From the NCBI GenBank assembly GCA_023251335.1, contig JAHEZA010000231.1, positions 1 to 5,094 on the forward strand: a DNA stretch of 5,094 bases, given 5' to 3'. Origin of the DNA: Chitinophagaceae bacterium (GTDB lineage: Bacteria; Bacteroidota; Bacteroidia; Chitinophagales; Chitinophagaceae). The position numbers and the translations under genes are program-made. Positions 1 to 4,855 of the stretch are shown here, in pieces. Numbering within the stretch: position 1 is the first letter of the stretch; the number at the start of each line of letters is the position of its first letter. Under the pieces are notes generated by a model, which was not told where the DNA came from, ran no database searches, and worked only from the letters and a program-made list of their open reading frames with translations.

Positions 1-341
1 TGTCCCAGCGTATTAATAACACGACCCGCCAAACCATCACCCACTTTTATGGAAGCGATTTGCCCGGTACGTTTAACGGTTGCACCTTCTTTTATGTCTC
101 CGCTTTCTCCCATCAGCACTACACCCACATTATCTTCTTCCAGGTTAAGTGCTATGGCTTTTACGCCATTTTCGAATTCAACCAGTTCGCCTGAACTCAC
201 ATTATTCAACCCGTAAACACGGGCGATACCATCACCTACCTGAAGTACTGTTCCTATTTCTTCAAGATTGGATTCTACATCCAAATTACTTAGTTGGCTT
301 TTTAGAATTGCCGAAATTTCATCCGGTTTAATGTCAACCAT
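1..341 (-). CDS. atpA: F1F0 ATP synthase subunit alpha, N-terminal part (partial at window edge)
   Basis: Alpha subunit of the F1 sector, which forms the alpha3beta3 hexamer and carries the non-catalytic nucleotide sites on the cytoplasmic face of the membrane. The minus strand reads 113 codons from an ATG at 341-339 to the window edge. Visible are the N-terminal helix that contacts the delta subunit ([10 protein letters not shown], residues 1-10), the beta-barrel domain with [16 protein letters not shown] (30-45), the GELVEF/GVVLMGE strands, and VKRTGQIA leading to GRVINTLG (about 106-113), all characteristic of alpha subunits. The cut falls before the P-loop, so the nucleotide site is not seen. 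The start is supported by a strong Bacteroidota promoter 26 bases upstream. atpH, which often lies just upstream of atpA, is not here; the next gene upstream on this strand is an Rrf2 regulator. Confidence 0.96.
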   Translation of the reverse strand, partial: MVDIKPDEISAILKSQLSNLDVESNLEEIGTVLQVGDGIARVYGLNNVSSGELVEFENGVKAIALNLEEDNVGVVLMGESGDIKEGATVKRTGQIASIKVGDGLAGRVINTLG

Positions 342-366
342 ATTATTATCGTTTTTTTTAAGGCTG

Positions 367-398
367 CAAAGGTATGCAAACGAAAAACAATTTCAAAA
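367..398 (-). promoter_or_regulatory. Bacteroidota-type promoter for atpA
   Basis: On the minus strand a -33 element TTTTG (398-394) is followed by exactly 19 bases (393-375) and a -7 element TACCTTTG (374-367). This matches the Bacteroidota primary sigma consensus TTTG-N19-TANNTTTG at every defined position. Transcription would start near 361, leaving a leader of about 20 bases before the atpA ATG at 341. TTTGCA occurs twice, at 380-375 and 370-365, one helical turn apart, the second copy overlapping the -7 element. I infer that atpA is transcribed at least partly from here rather than only from a longer atp operon. Confidence 0.75.
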
Positions 399-420
399 GG
401 AAAAAAGGTCTGAATATGCC

Positions 421-440
421 ATTAAATGAGGAAATTTAAT
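421..440. repeat. AT-only inverted repeat upstream of atpA promoter
   Basis: ATTAAAT (421-427) and ATTTAAT (434-440) form a perfect 7-bp inverted repeat around a 6-base centre (GAGGAA on the plus strand). It lies 22 bases upstream of the -33 element of the atpA promoter. It could be a regulator site, or part of a weak end for the Rrf2 transcript. With an all-AT stem in an AT-rich spacer, chance is also possible. The rest of 342-531 holds no gene that I can support. Confidence 0.3.
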
Positions 441-531
441 TGAACCTGCTTGTCGAAAATGAAAGCTAATTTCGAAAATAATCACTTGAAAAAAATGGTA
501 TTAGTGAAAGGGAGTTTCTGTCTTTTCATCG

Positions 532-972
532 TCACTTTACTGAATTACCGATGAAAAATCTTTGATTATTCATTTTCTCAACCAGGCTTCCAATTGTTTT
601 CTTCTCAAACAAATTATTTAACTGGCCTCTGATTTCTTTATACTCTGCATGCATGGGGCATGGATTCTTTTGTGAACATTCGCGTAAACCGAGGATGCAT
701 CGTTTAAGAACGCCTTCGTCATTTACGGCTTTTAAAATAGCAATTGCAGGTAATTTTTTAGCCTGCGCCGTAAAATAGAATCCGCCATTGGGGCCTCTCG
801 TTGAACTTACAATTTTGTCCCTGGTAAGCATTTGCAATATTTTTGCTGTAAAAGGCTTCGGAGAATCAATGGCCTTGGCAATTTCGTCAATTCCCAGCTT
901 ATCATCCCTGGTTCCTTTTTGAGCTATATAAATAGTAGCGCGCAATGCATATTCGGTAGTTTTTGAAAACAT
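532..972 (-). CDS. Rrf2-family transcriptional regulator with Fe-S-type Cys/His motif
   Basis: A 146-residue winged-helix DNA-binding regulator, close to the usual Rrf2 length. The N-terminus (MFSKTTEYALRATIYIA) is the typical first helix. The helix-turn-helix spans about residues 28-49 (IDEIAKAI...AKILQML), followed by the wing with the family signature RGPNGGF (59-65). The effector region carries C92-X6-C99-X5-C105-X2-H108, close to the [2Fe-2S] ligand pattern of IscR and the three-cysteine pattern of NsrR. I infer an iron-sulfur cluster that senses redox state, NO or Fe-S supply. Which of IscR, NsrR or another subtype it is cannot be told from sequence, so no symbol is given. It lies 61 bases after a DUF488 gene and 190 bases before atpA, all on one strand. 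The start is an ATG with no clear Shine-Dalgarno, as is usual in this phylum. No typical Fe-S assembly or NO-detoxification gene is in the window. Confidence 0.93.
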   Translation of the reverse strand: MFSKTTEYALRATIYIAQKGTRDDKLGIDEIAKAIDSPKPFTAKILQMLTRDKIVSSTRGPNGGFYFTAQAKKLPAIAILKAVNDEGVLKRCILGLRECSQKNPCPMHAEYKEIRGQLNNLFEKKTIGSLVEKMNNQRFFIGNSVK

Positions 973-991
973 GTATCCAATTTATTATACA
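972..991 (-). promoter_or_regulatory. candidate autoregulatory operator and weak promoter of the Rrf2 gene
   Basis: An inverted repeat TGTAT-N10-ATACA (972-976 and 987-991) sits directly before, and touches, the Rrf2 start codon. The half-sites resemble those of NsrR operators, but the spacing is 10 rather than 5 bases. Just upstream on the minus strand is TTACTTTG (1001-994), one mismatch from the -7 consensus TANNTTTG, with no good -33 element at the expected distance. Rrf2 proteins often control their own genes, so an autoregulatory site is plausible, but 5-bp arms can arise by chance. Confidence 0.25.
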
Positions 992-1033
992 GGCAAAGTA
1001 AAAGGAATTCTTTTTTTTAAGGTGTAAATATTT

Positions 1034-1375
1034 TCAGGAAACAAAATCTTTTATTACCAGCGCTTCGTTATGAGCCTCATCTTTTGCCGCATATATTAAA
1101 GTCACAGGTCCTTTTTTCAGGAAATCTTTCAAAATTGAAACGGACTCTTCATTTTCTTTTAATTCTTTCAAATATTTTTTTATGAATTCGTTCCATTTTG
1201 CCGGGTCGTGGTTAAACCATTTCCGCAGTTCTGTGGTAGGTGCGATCTCTTTTAGCCAGAAATCCAATGCTGCTTTTTCTTTGGTAACACCGCGTGGCCA
1301 GAGCCTGTCAACCAGGATGCGTGATCCATCTTCTTTGCCAGGCTTTTCATATACCCTTTTGATTTTGATATTCAT
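1034..1375 (-). CDS. DUF488 family protein (YeaO-like)
   Basis: A 113-residue small soluble protein of the DUF488/YeaO family (E. coli YeaO is of similar size). The family hallmarks are present in order: KRVYE (6-10), [14 protein letters not shown] (16-29), [15 protein letters not shown] (32-46), [12 protein letters not shown] (50-61), and the C-terminal strand-helix [14 protein letters not shown] (92-105). No signal peptide or membrane segment is seen. The biochemical function of the family is not established, and I do not assign one. The gene starts 28 bases after the stop of the glycosyltransferase gene and ends 61 bases before the Rrf2 gene on the same strand, with no promoter motif seen in the upstream gap, so co-transcription with the glycosyltransferase is likely. 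A functional link to the Rrf2 regulator is only an inference from adjacency. Confidence 0.92.
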   Translation of the reverse strand: MNIKIKRVYEKPGKEDGSRILVDRLWPRGVTKEKAALDFWLKEIAPTTELRKWFNHDPAKWNEFIKKYLKELKENEESVSILKDFLKKGPVTLIYAAKDEAHNEALVIKDFVS

Positions 1376-1403
1376 GGAAACTATTTTTAAGATATTTATG
1401 CTG

Positions 1404-2093
1404 CTATGGAATCTCCTGAACTTCTTCGTGTTTGAACCTTAACGTATTTGTAATGGAATCAACATTTTCATGATGATAGATATAGGTAGGGATAGAGGTT
1501 TTCATAACAATAACTCCCGCATTATTTATCCTGTCAAAAAAATCTCCGTCGCTTCCCAATGGCATTTTCTTAAATCCGTTAAAGGAAATGGCCACTTCTT
1601 TTTTAATAAAAAAAGTACCTCCTATCTCACATTCAGACAAAGGAACCATTTTGCCATAATCAAACCTGTCAGTCACATATTGGCTTCCGATTATATTTAT
1701 TCCACCGTGCAAAAACTCAATCCCTGGATTATTCATTAATATAAGTTTTCGCCCTTCAAGATGCGTTGGAGCGTATTCGTCGTCAGAATCTAAAAAAGTA
1801 ATAAATTTTCCGTTTGATAGAAAAATTCCGGTATTCTTTGACATCGCGTAACCGGCATTTTCCTGATAAATATAGTTGATCTTATTTCCACTTTCCAGGT
1901 AAGGTTTTATCAAATCCGCTGTATTATCAGTACTTCCGTCGTCAATAATAATGGCTTCCCAATTTGTCTCTGTTTGTGCAATCAAAGAATCTAATGCTCT
2001 TTTTAAAAGAATACATCTGTTATACGTGGTTACAATGACTGAGAAAAAAGGCAAAACAAATTCTTGATTTATTTGTTCGTTCACTGTCATCAT
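1404..2093 (-). CDS. glycosyltransferase family 2 (GT-A fold)
   Basis: A predicted sugar transferase using a nucleotide-activated donor, in the cytoplasm. Numbering from the ATG at 2093, the GT-A motifs are VTTYNR (21-26), DDGSTD (51-56, nucleotide binding), [11 protein letters not shown] (79-89), and LDSDDE (101-106) with the DXD metal/UDP site. A later GSDGDFF segment (about 180-186) sits where GT2 enzymes often place the catalytic acid. No transmembrane helix is seen and the length of 229 residues is that of a single-domain GT2. The frame stays open upstream to a TTG at 2114, but the candidate -7 element would start transcription near 2120, only about 6 bases away. One of the two tandem ATGs at 2093 or 2090 is therefore preferred. 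No polysaccharide or LPS genes lie nearby, so acceptor and pathway are unknown. It may head a run with the DUF488 and Rrf2 genes. Confidence 0.92.
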   Translation of the reverse strand: MMTVNEQINQEFVLPFFSVIVTTYNRCILLKRALDSLIAQTETNWEAIIIDDGSTDNTADLIKPYLESGNKINYIYQENAGYAMSKNTGIFLSNGKFITFLDSDDEYAPTHLEGRKLILMNNPGIEFLHGGINIIGSQYVTDRFDYGKMVPLSECEIGGTFFIKKEVAISFNGFKKMPLGSDGDFFDRINNAGVIVMKTSIPTYIYHHENVDSITNTLRFKHEEVQEIP

Positions 2094-2125
2094 ATGTTGG
2101 GAAAAGATTTTCAAAATATAGGTTA

Positions 2126-2133
2126 CAAATTTA
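2126..2133 (-). promoter_or_regulatory. candidate -7 promoter element for the glycosyltransferase gene
   Basis: The minus strand reads TAAATTTG (2133-2126), a full match to the Bacteroidota -7 consensus TANNTTTG. No good TTTG lies 19 bases upstream (the position reads CTGA), so the -33 element is weak. Transcription would begin near 2120, about 27 bases before the preferred ATG at 2093. Confidence 0.4.
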
Positions 2134-2206
2134 CACTTAATTTTCTGTGTAGTCAGGTAAGCAGTTTCGATTAAAGAAAAGAAAAAAGGTTTTTAAATGC
2201 ATGGCC

Positions 2207-2238
2207 TATGTGAAATACGCGTTGATAGAATAAATTTG
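2207..2238 (+). promoter_or_regulatory. candidate Bacteroidota-type promoter for the SDR gene
   Basis: TAAATTTG at 2231-2238 fully matches the -7 consensus TANNTTTG. One-mismatch -33 candidates are TATG (2207-2210, spacer 20) and TGTG (2209-2212, spacer 18). The start site would be near 2244, giving a leader of about 18 bases before the ATG at 2262. The same octamer is used on the opposite strand for the divergent glycosyltransferase gene. Confidence 0.5.
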
Positions 2239-2245
2239 CATCAAC
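2221..2245. promoter_or_regulatory. inverted repeat enclosing the SDR -7 element (possible operator)
   Basis: GTTGAT (2221-2226) and ATCAAC (2240-2245) are perfect inverted 6-bp arms with centres 19 bases apart. The -7 element TAAATTTG lies entirely between them. This is a natural geometry for a dimeric repressor blocking the promoter, but no matching regulator is identified, and 6-bp arms can occur by chance. Confidence 0.3.
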
Positions 2246-2261
2246 TATAAAATCAAAAATA

Positions 2262-2954
2262 ATGTTGGCAAAAACAATAATAATAACAGGCTCTGAAGGA
2301 AATCTCGGAAAGGCAGTTGTTAAGAAATTTATTGATGGAGATTATAATGTGATCGGAGTTGTTCACAAAAAACAAGATCCAAAAAAATACAACGGGAAAA
2401 ATGTAGAAGAAGTAGAACTGGATCTATTGCATGAAGACAACTGTCAGAAATTTGTGGATGAAATCATTAAAAAAAATATGGGAATTGATGTGGCGGTATT
2501 AACTGCAGGGGGTTTTGCCGAAGGGGATATTGCTAAAACCAAATCCAGCGACATCGCGAAACAGTATCAATTGAATTTTGAAACCGCCTATAATATTGCC
2601 AGCCCGGTTTTTTTACAAATGATGAAGCAAGGCAGCGGAAGAATATTCTTAATTGGTTCGCGGCAGGGTCTAAATATTTTAAAGGGAAAGGGCGCGCTGG
2701 CATATGGTCTTTCGAAGTCGTTACTATTTCGTTTGGCTGAACTACTGAATGCTGAAGCTAAAGGAAAAAACGTAGTAGTAAGTGTTATTGTACCAAGTAC
2801 CATTGATACCCCACAGAACAGGGAATCAATGCCTGATGCAGATGTTAGCAGTTGGGTAACTGCTTCTCAAATTGCAGACATTATTTATTTTTATTCTAGT
2901 GAAGAAAGTAGCGCTATAAGAGAACCGGTGATAAAGGTTTATGGAATGAGTTAG
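2262..2954 (+). CDS. short-chain dehydrogenase/reductase (SDR), dihydropteridine-reductase-like C-terminus
   Basis: A 230-residue cytosolic NAD(P)-dependent oxidoreductase of classical SDR length. The Rossmann glycine motif TGSEGNLG is at residues 9-16, D54-L55 fits the adenine-binding position, and TAGG (81-84) takes the place of NNAG. The catalytic set N105, S133, Y148 and K152 (YGLSK) is complete. After the second strand the sequence is VVHKK (33-37), with no acidic residue and two lysines, which favours NADP(H) over NAD(H). The C-terminal segment DTPQNRESMPDADVSSW (182-198) closely recalls quinonoid dihydropteridine reductase, where the motif is DTPMNRKSMPEADFSSW. Unlike that enzyme, the catalytic serine is kept here. 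Substrate is unknown; pterin reduction is one hypothesis. It is a single-gene transcript with its own promoter. Confidence 0.93.
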   Translation: MLAKTIIITGSEGNLGKAVVKKFIDGDYNVIGVVHKKQDPKKYNGKNVEEVELDLLHEDNCQKFVDEIIKKNMGIDVAVLTAGGFAEGDIAKTKSSDIAKQYQLNFETAYNIASPVFLQMMKQGSGRIFLIGSRQGLNILKGKGALAYGLSKSLLFRLAELLNAEAKGKNVVVSVIVPSTIDTPQNRESMPDADVSSWVTASQIADIIYFYSSEESSAIREPVIKVYGMS

Positions 2955-2960
2955 TTATAA

Positions 2961-3533
2961 TTATGAACCCTTTTTCTGAAGGATTAAAGTACTCATACAC
3001 CGCTGATCATTTACGTTTGTCGTTTTTAATGGTTCTAAAAATAGAAGATTGAATTCACTCATACATTCTGCCAGCAAAGGACGGGTTAATAAAAACCGCA
3101 TAGAGCCATCTGGAATTTGATAATTGCCATTAGAAATTAATTTCACTTTATCTTCTATTCCTATATCGGATGCCATTCTTATGAACAAAGTACCCGTAGA
3201 CGAAAGGACACGCAGCATCTCAGCCAACATTTGTTTGAAATGATCAATATCATTAGCAAAGTGCAATACTGCACTACAAATAACATGATCAAAATAATTT
3301 TCTTCAAACGGCAATTTTGCCAAATCAGCAACTTGCAAACGTGGCGACGGCAACGATTGATTCACGTCTTTCAAATGAATAATTGCGGCCTGGCTGCTAT
3401 CCACTCCATATATTTCGAAATCGTTTTGCAAAAACCATTTCATATTTCTTCCACCTCCACAACCCGCATCCAATATTTTTTGGCGAGGCTGGTAACGGCC
3501 TTTCATGATTTGGTCAAGAAGATAAATATCCAT
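2961..3533 (-). CDS. class I SAM-dependent methyltransferase
   Basis: A predicted S-adenosylmethionine-dependent methyltransferase with a Methyltransf_11-type Rossmann core. Motif I is ILDAGCGGGRN (20-30). The acidic residue at the end of strand 2 is D45 in GVDSS. Motif II is VADLAKLPF (68-76), followed by FDHVICSAVLHF (81-92), and RVLSSTGTLFIRM near 110-120 is the motif III region. The substrate (small molecule, tRNA or protein) cannot be told. The start chosen is the only standard start codon near the N-terminus. However, the frame is open for 17 more codons up to the GAPDH stop, and the last of these (LLSELIGQ) look like the N-terminus expected in this family, so the true start may be non-standard or lie upstream. 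The gene follows GAPDH by 51 bases on the same strand and is probably co-transcribed with it. It converges on the SDR gene with 6 bases between stops. Confidence 0.92.
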   Translation of the reverse strand: MDIYLLDQIMKGRYQPRQKILDAGCGGGRNMKWFLQNDFEIYGVDSSQAAIIHLKDVNQSLPSPRLQVADLAKLPFEENYFDHVICSAVLHFANDIDHFKQMLAEMLRVLSSTGTLFIRMASDIGIEDKVKLISNGNYQIPDGSMRFLLTRPLLAECMSEFNLLFLEPLKTTNVNDQRCMSTLILQKKGS

Positions 3534-3584
3534 TTGGCCAATTAATTCTGAAAGTAAATTATAGTTTTTGATAAGAGTTATTTT

Positions 3585-4574
3585 TTATTCAGAGAGTATT
3601 TGTCGAATCATTTGATTGGTAAATCCCCATTCGTTATCATACCATGCCATTATTTTGCAAAGATCTCCATCTACTACGCGTGTCATTTCCATGTCGACGG
3701 TGGAAGCAAAAGGGTTTTGAATAATATCGGTGGAAACCAATGGCTCATTAGAAACTGAGATCACTTTTTTATAGCGATCGGTTGCAGCTTCTTCTTTTAA
3801 AATATTGTTGATTTCTTCTGCTGAAGTTTTCCTTTCTGCAACGAATGTAATGTCAGAAATTGAACCAACTACTACCGGTGTACGAATAGCAATTCCATCG
3901 AATTTCCCTTCATACTGGGGTAATGTCTTGATCGTGGCAATGGCAGCTCCGGTTGATGCCGGTACGAGATTCATCGCCGCAGCCCTTCCCATTCTGAGCT
4001 TCTTCTTTGAAGGACCATCCACCAAAGATTGCGAAGCTGTATAAGCATGAATGGTATTTAAAATTGCTTTCTTAATTCCGATTCTTCTTCCGATAATTTC
4101 TATGATCGGGCTTATATTATTCGTAGTGCAACTTGCACATGAAAAAATAGCTACTTTCCCATCCTTAGTGTTTACACCGTGAACAACAGTAGGCGTATCT
4201 ATACTTTTAGTTGGTCCGGAAATAACCACTTGTTTTGCTCCTGCATGAATGTGTTTTTCTGCATCCTCACGATTGGTGAAAAACCCGGTGCTTTCAATCA
4301 CTGTATCAATCGCAAGATCTTTCCATGGTAATTCCGAGGGATTTTTTATTGAAAGATAACGGATACGCTGATCACCGACCTTTAAGTAATCTCCATCAAC
4401 ACTTACGTTTTTATCATAGATACTATAAACACTATCATACTTTAAAAGGTACGCTGCATTCTCAATCGTTAATAAATCATTGATGGCTACCACCTCAAGT
4501 TCAGGTGTATCCATAATTACTTTTAAAGATGCCCGGCCTATTCGTCCGAAACCATTAATTGCAATCTTTTTCAT
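3585..4574 (-). CDS. gap: type I glyceraldehyde-3-phosphate dehydrogenase
   Basis: Catalyses the phosphorylating oxidation of glyceraldehyde-3-phosphate to 1,3-bisphosphoglycerate in glycolysis and gluconeogenesis, as a cytosolic homotetramer. At 329 residues it is full length. The NAD-binding motif NGFGRIG is at 7-13, and N32-D33 binds the adenosine ribose and favours NAD. The nucleophile is C149 in SCASCTTN, with its partner H176 in TIHAYT. DGPSKK (186-191), RAAAMNLVPASTGAA, and WYDNEWGF near the C-terminus complete the family pattern. Some stretches differ from the commonest glycolytic form (SGPTKSIDTPTVVHGVN, CTTNNISP, VVVGSISD), so this may be one of several paralogues. The start is an ATG at 4574 with an A-rich upstream. 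The nearest promoter-like element, TAAATTTT (4588-4581), is one base off consensus and would leave almost no leader, so the true promoter is unresolved. Transaldolase lies upstream on the same strand. Confidence 0.97.
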   Translation of the reverse strand: MKKIAINGFGRIGRASLKVIMDTPELEVVAINDLLTIENAAYLLKYDSVYSIYDKNVSVDGDYLKVGDQRIRYLSIKNPSELPWKDLAIDTVIESTGFFTNREDAEKHIHAGAKQVVISGPTKSIDTPTVVHGVNTKDGKVAIFSCASCTTNNISPIIEIIGRRIGIKKAILNTIHAYTASQSLVDGPSKKKLRMGRAAAMNLVPASTGAAIATIKTLPQYEGKFDGIAIRTPVVVGSISDITFVAERKTSAEEINNILKEEAATDRYKKVISVSNEPLVSTDIIQNPFASTVDMEMTRVVDGDLCKIMAWYDNEWGFTNQMIRQILSE

Positions 4575-4680
4575 TTTATAAAAATTTATAGGTTAAACGG
4601 ATTATTCGAAAAACTGAAAGCGGTATTATCCTCGCCTTCAGAAATCAAACCAGAAATGATGTAAACGTTGATCAGATTTT

Positions 4681-4727
4681 ATAATAGCTTTTGATCCGTT
4701 ATGGAATATTTAGGTGTGAGCTATTAT
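4681..4727. repeat. 9-bp perfect inverted repeat in the GAPDH upstream region
   Basis: ATAATAGCT (4681-4689) and AGCTATTAT (4719-4727) are perfect inverted arms separated by 29 bases, about 107 bases upstream of the GAPDH start. If transcribed, this is a 9-bp stem in the GAPDH leader; as DNA it could be paired operator half-sites. Sequence alone cannot tell these apart. Confidence 0.35.
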
Positions 4728-4753
4728 TGTATAAACTCGCAGTAAATAAACAA

Positions 4754-4766
4754 AAAACACTGTTTT
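4754..4766. repeat. 13-base odd palindrome upstream of GAPDH
   Basis: AAAACA-C-TGTTTT is symmetric about 4760. With no loop it cannot form a useful RNA hairpin, so a protein-binding site is the likelier reading if it is functional. It is A/T-dominated and chance is plausible. It lies in the 267-base spacer between the transaldolase stop and the GAPDH start. Confidence 0.25.
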
Positions 4767-4800
4767 CTATTTTATTATAACCACGACAATTTAACTATAA

Positions 4801-4819
4801 AACCATTCAACAATTGGTT
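4801..4819 (-). terminator. weak terminator-like hairpin after transaldolase
   Basis: On the minus strand AACCA (4819-4815) pairs with TGGTT (4805-4801) around a 9-base loop and is followed by TTATAG. The stem is only 5 bp and the T-tract is poor. It lies 23 bases after the transaldolase stop and is mutually exclusive with the larger 9-bp stem that uses 4809-4817. Confidence 0.22.
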
Positions 4820-4855
4820 GTCACCCTGAGCTTGTCGAAGGCTATGCCAATTGTT
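4809..4855. repeat. 9-bp inverted repeat spanning the transaldolase stop codon and a REP-like core
   Basis: AACAATTGG (4809-4817) and CCAATTGTT (4847-4855) are perfect inverted arms. One arm is in the last codons of transaldolase and the other in the 3' spacer. Between them lie the stop codon (4842-4844) and the REP-like core. In the transaldolase mRNA this would form a 9-bp outer stem with the REP core inside it, well placed to protect or end the 3' end of the message. The function is inferred. Confidence 0.45.
4820..4841. repeat. REP-like dispersed repeat (CACCCTGAGCTTGTCGAAGG type)
   Basis: The sequence GTCACCCTGAGCTTGTCGAA plus GG is one I recognise as a dispersed intergenic repeat found in the genomes of Bacteroidota and many other bacteria. 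Folded on itself, its 17-base core (4825-4841) pairs CCT with AGG, then has two adjacent G/A mismatches, then a further G-C pair. Such imperfect short stems are common in REP elements moved by REP-associated tyrosine transposases. None of those transposases is in the window. It sits immediately after the transaldolase stop codon, the usual place for such repeats. That this copy is one of many in the genome is an expectation, not something seen here. Confidence 0.65.

Noticed and set aside
445..457. Possible decayed second copy of the REP-like repeat (CCTG then CTTGTCGAA)
   Set aside because: It shares 13 bases with the copy at 4820-4841 only if a 2-base gap is allowed, and flanks do not match; too short to call.
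482..507. Terminator after the Rrf2 gene (TCACT and AGTGA arms)
   Set aside because: The stem is only 5 bp with a 16-base loop and an imperfect T-tract; not enough to annotate.
983..989. TATAAT hexamer just upstream of the Rrf2 start as a sigma70-type -10 box
   Set aside because: Bacteroidota use a different -7 consensus, there is no -35 partner, and the hexamer is too close to the start codon.
1182..1442. Plus-strand open frame of 86 codons across the DUF488 gene
   Set aside because: It lies almost wholly antisense to a well-conserved family protein and has no recognisable domain.
1470..1739. Plus-strand open frame of 89 codons inside the glycosyltransferase gene
   Set aside because: It is antisense to a clear GT2 coding sequence, with no domain and no promoter.
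2094..2114. Seven-residue N-terminal extension of the glycosyltransferase from a TTG start at 2114
   Set aside because: Two tandem ATGs at 2093 and 2090 follow, the conserved domain begins well after them, and the candidate promoter would place the TTG only about 6 bases from the transcript start.
3231..3545. Plus-strand open frame of 104 codons opposite the methyltransferase
   Set aside because: The opposite strand carries SAM-binding motifs; this frame has no recognisable features.
3805..4044. Plus-strand open frame opposite GAPDH
   Set aside because: It is antisense to the highly conserved GAPDH catalytic domain and is best explained as a shadow frame.
3585..4574. NADP preference for GAPDH based on G187 in the DGPSKK segment
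   Set aside because: The same DGPS segment occurs in NAD-dependent enzymes such as E. coli GapA, and the ribose-binding D33 is kept, so NAD is the better call.
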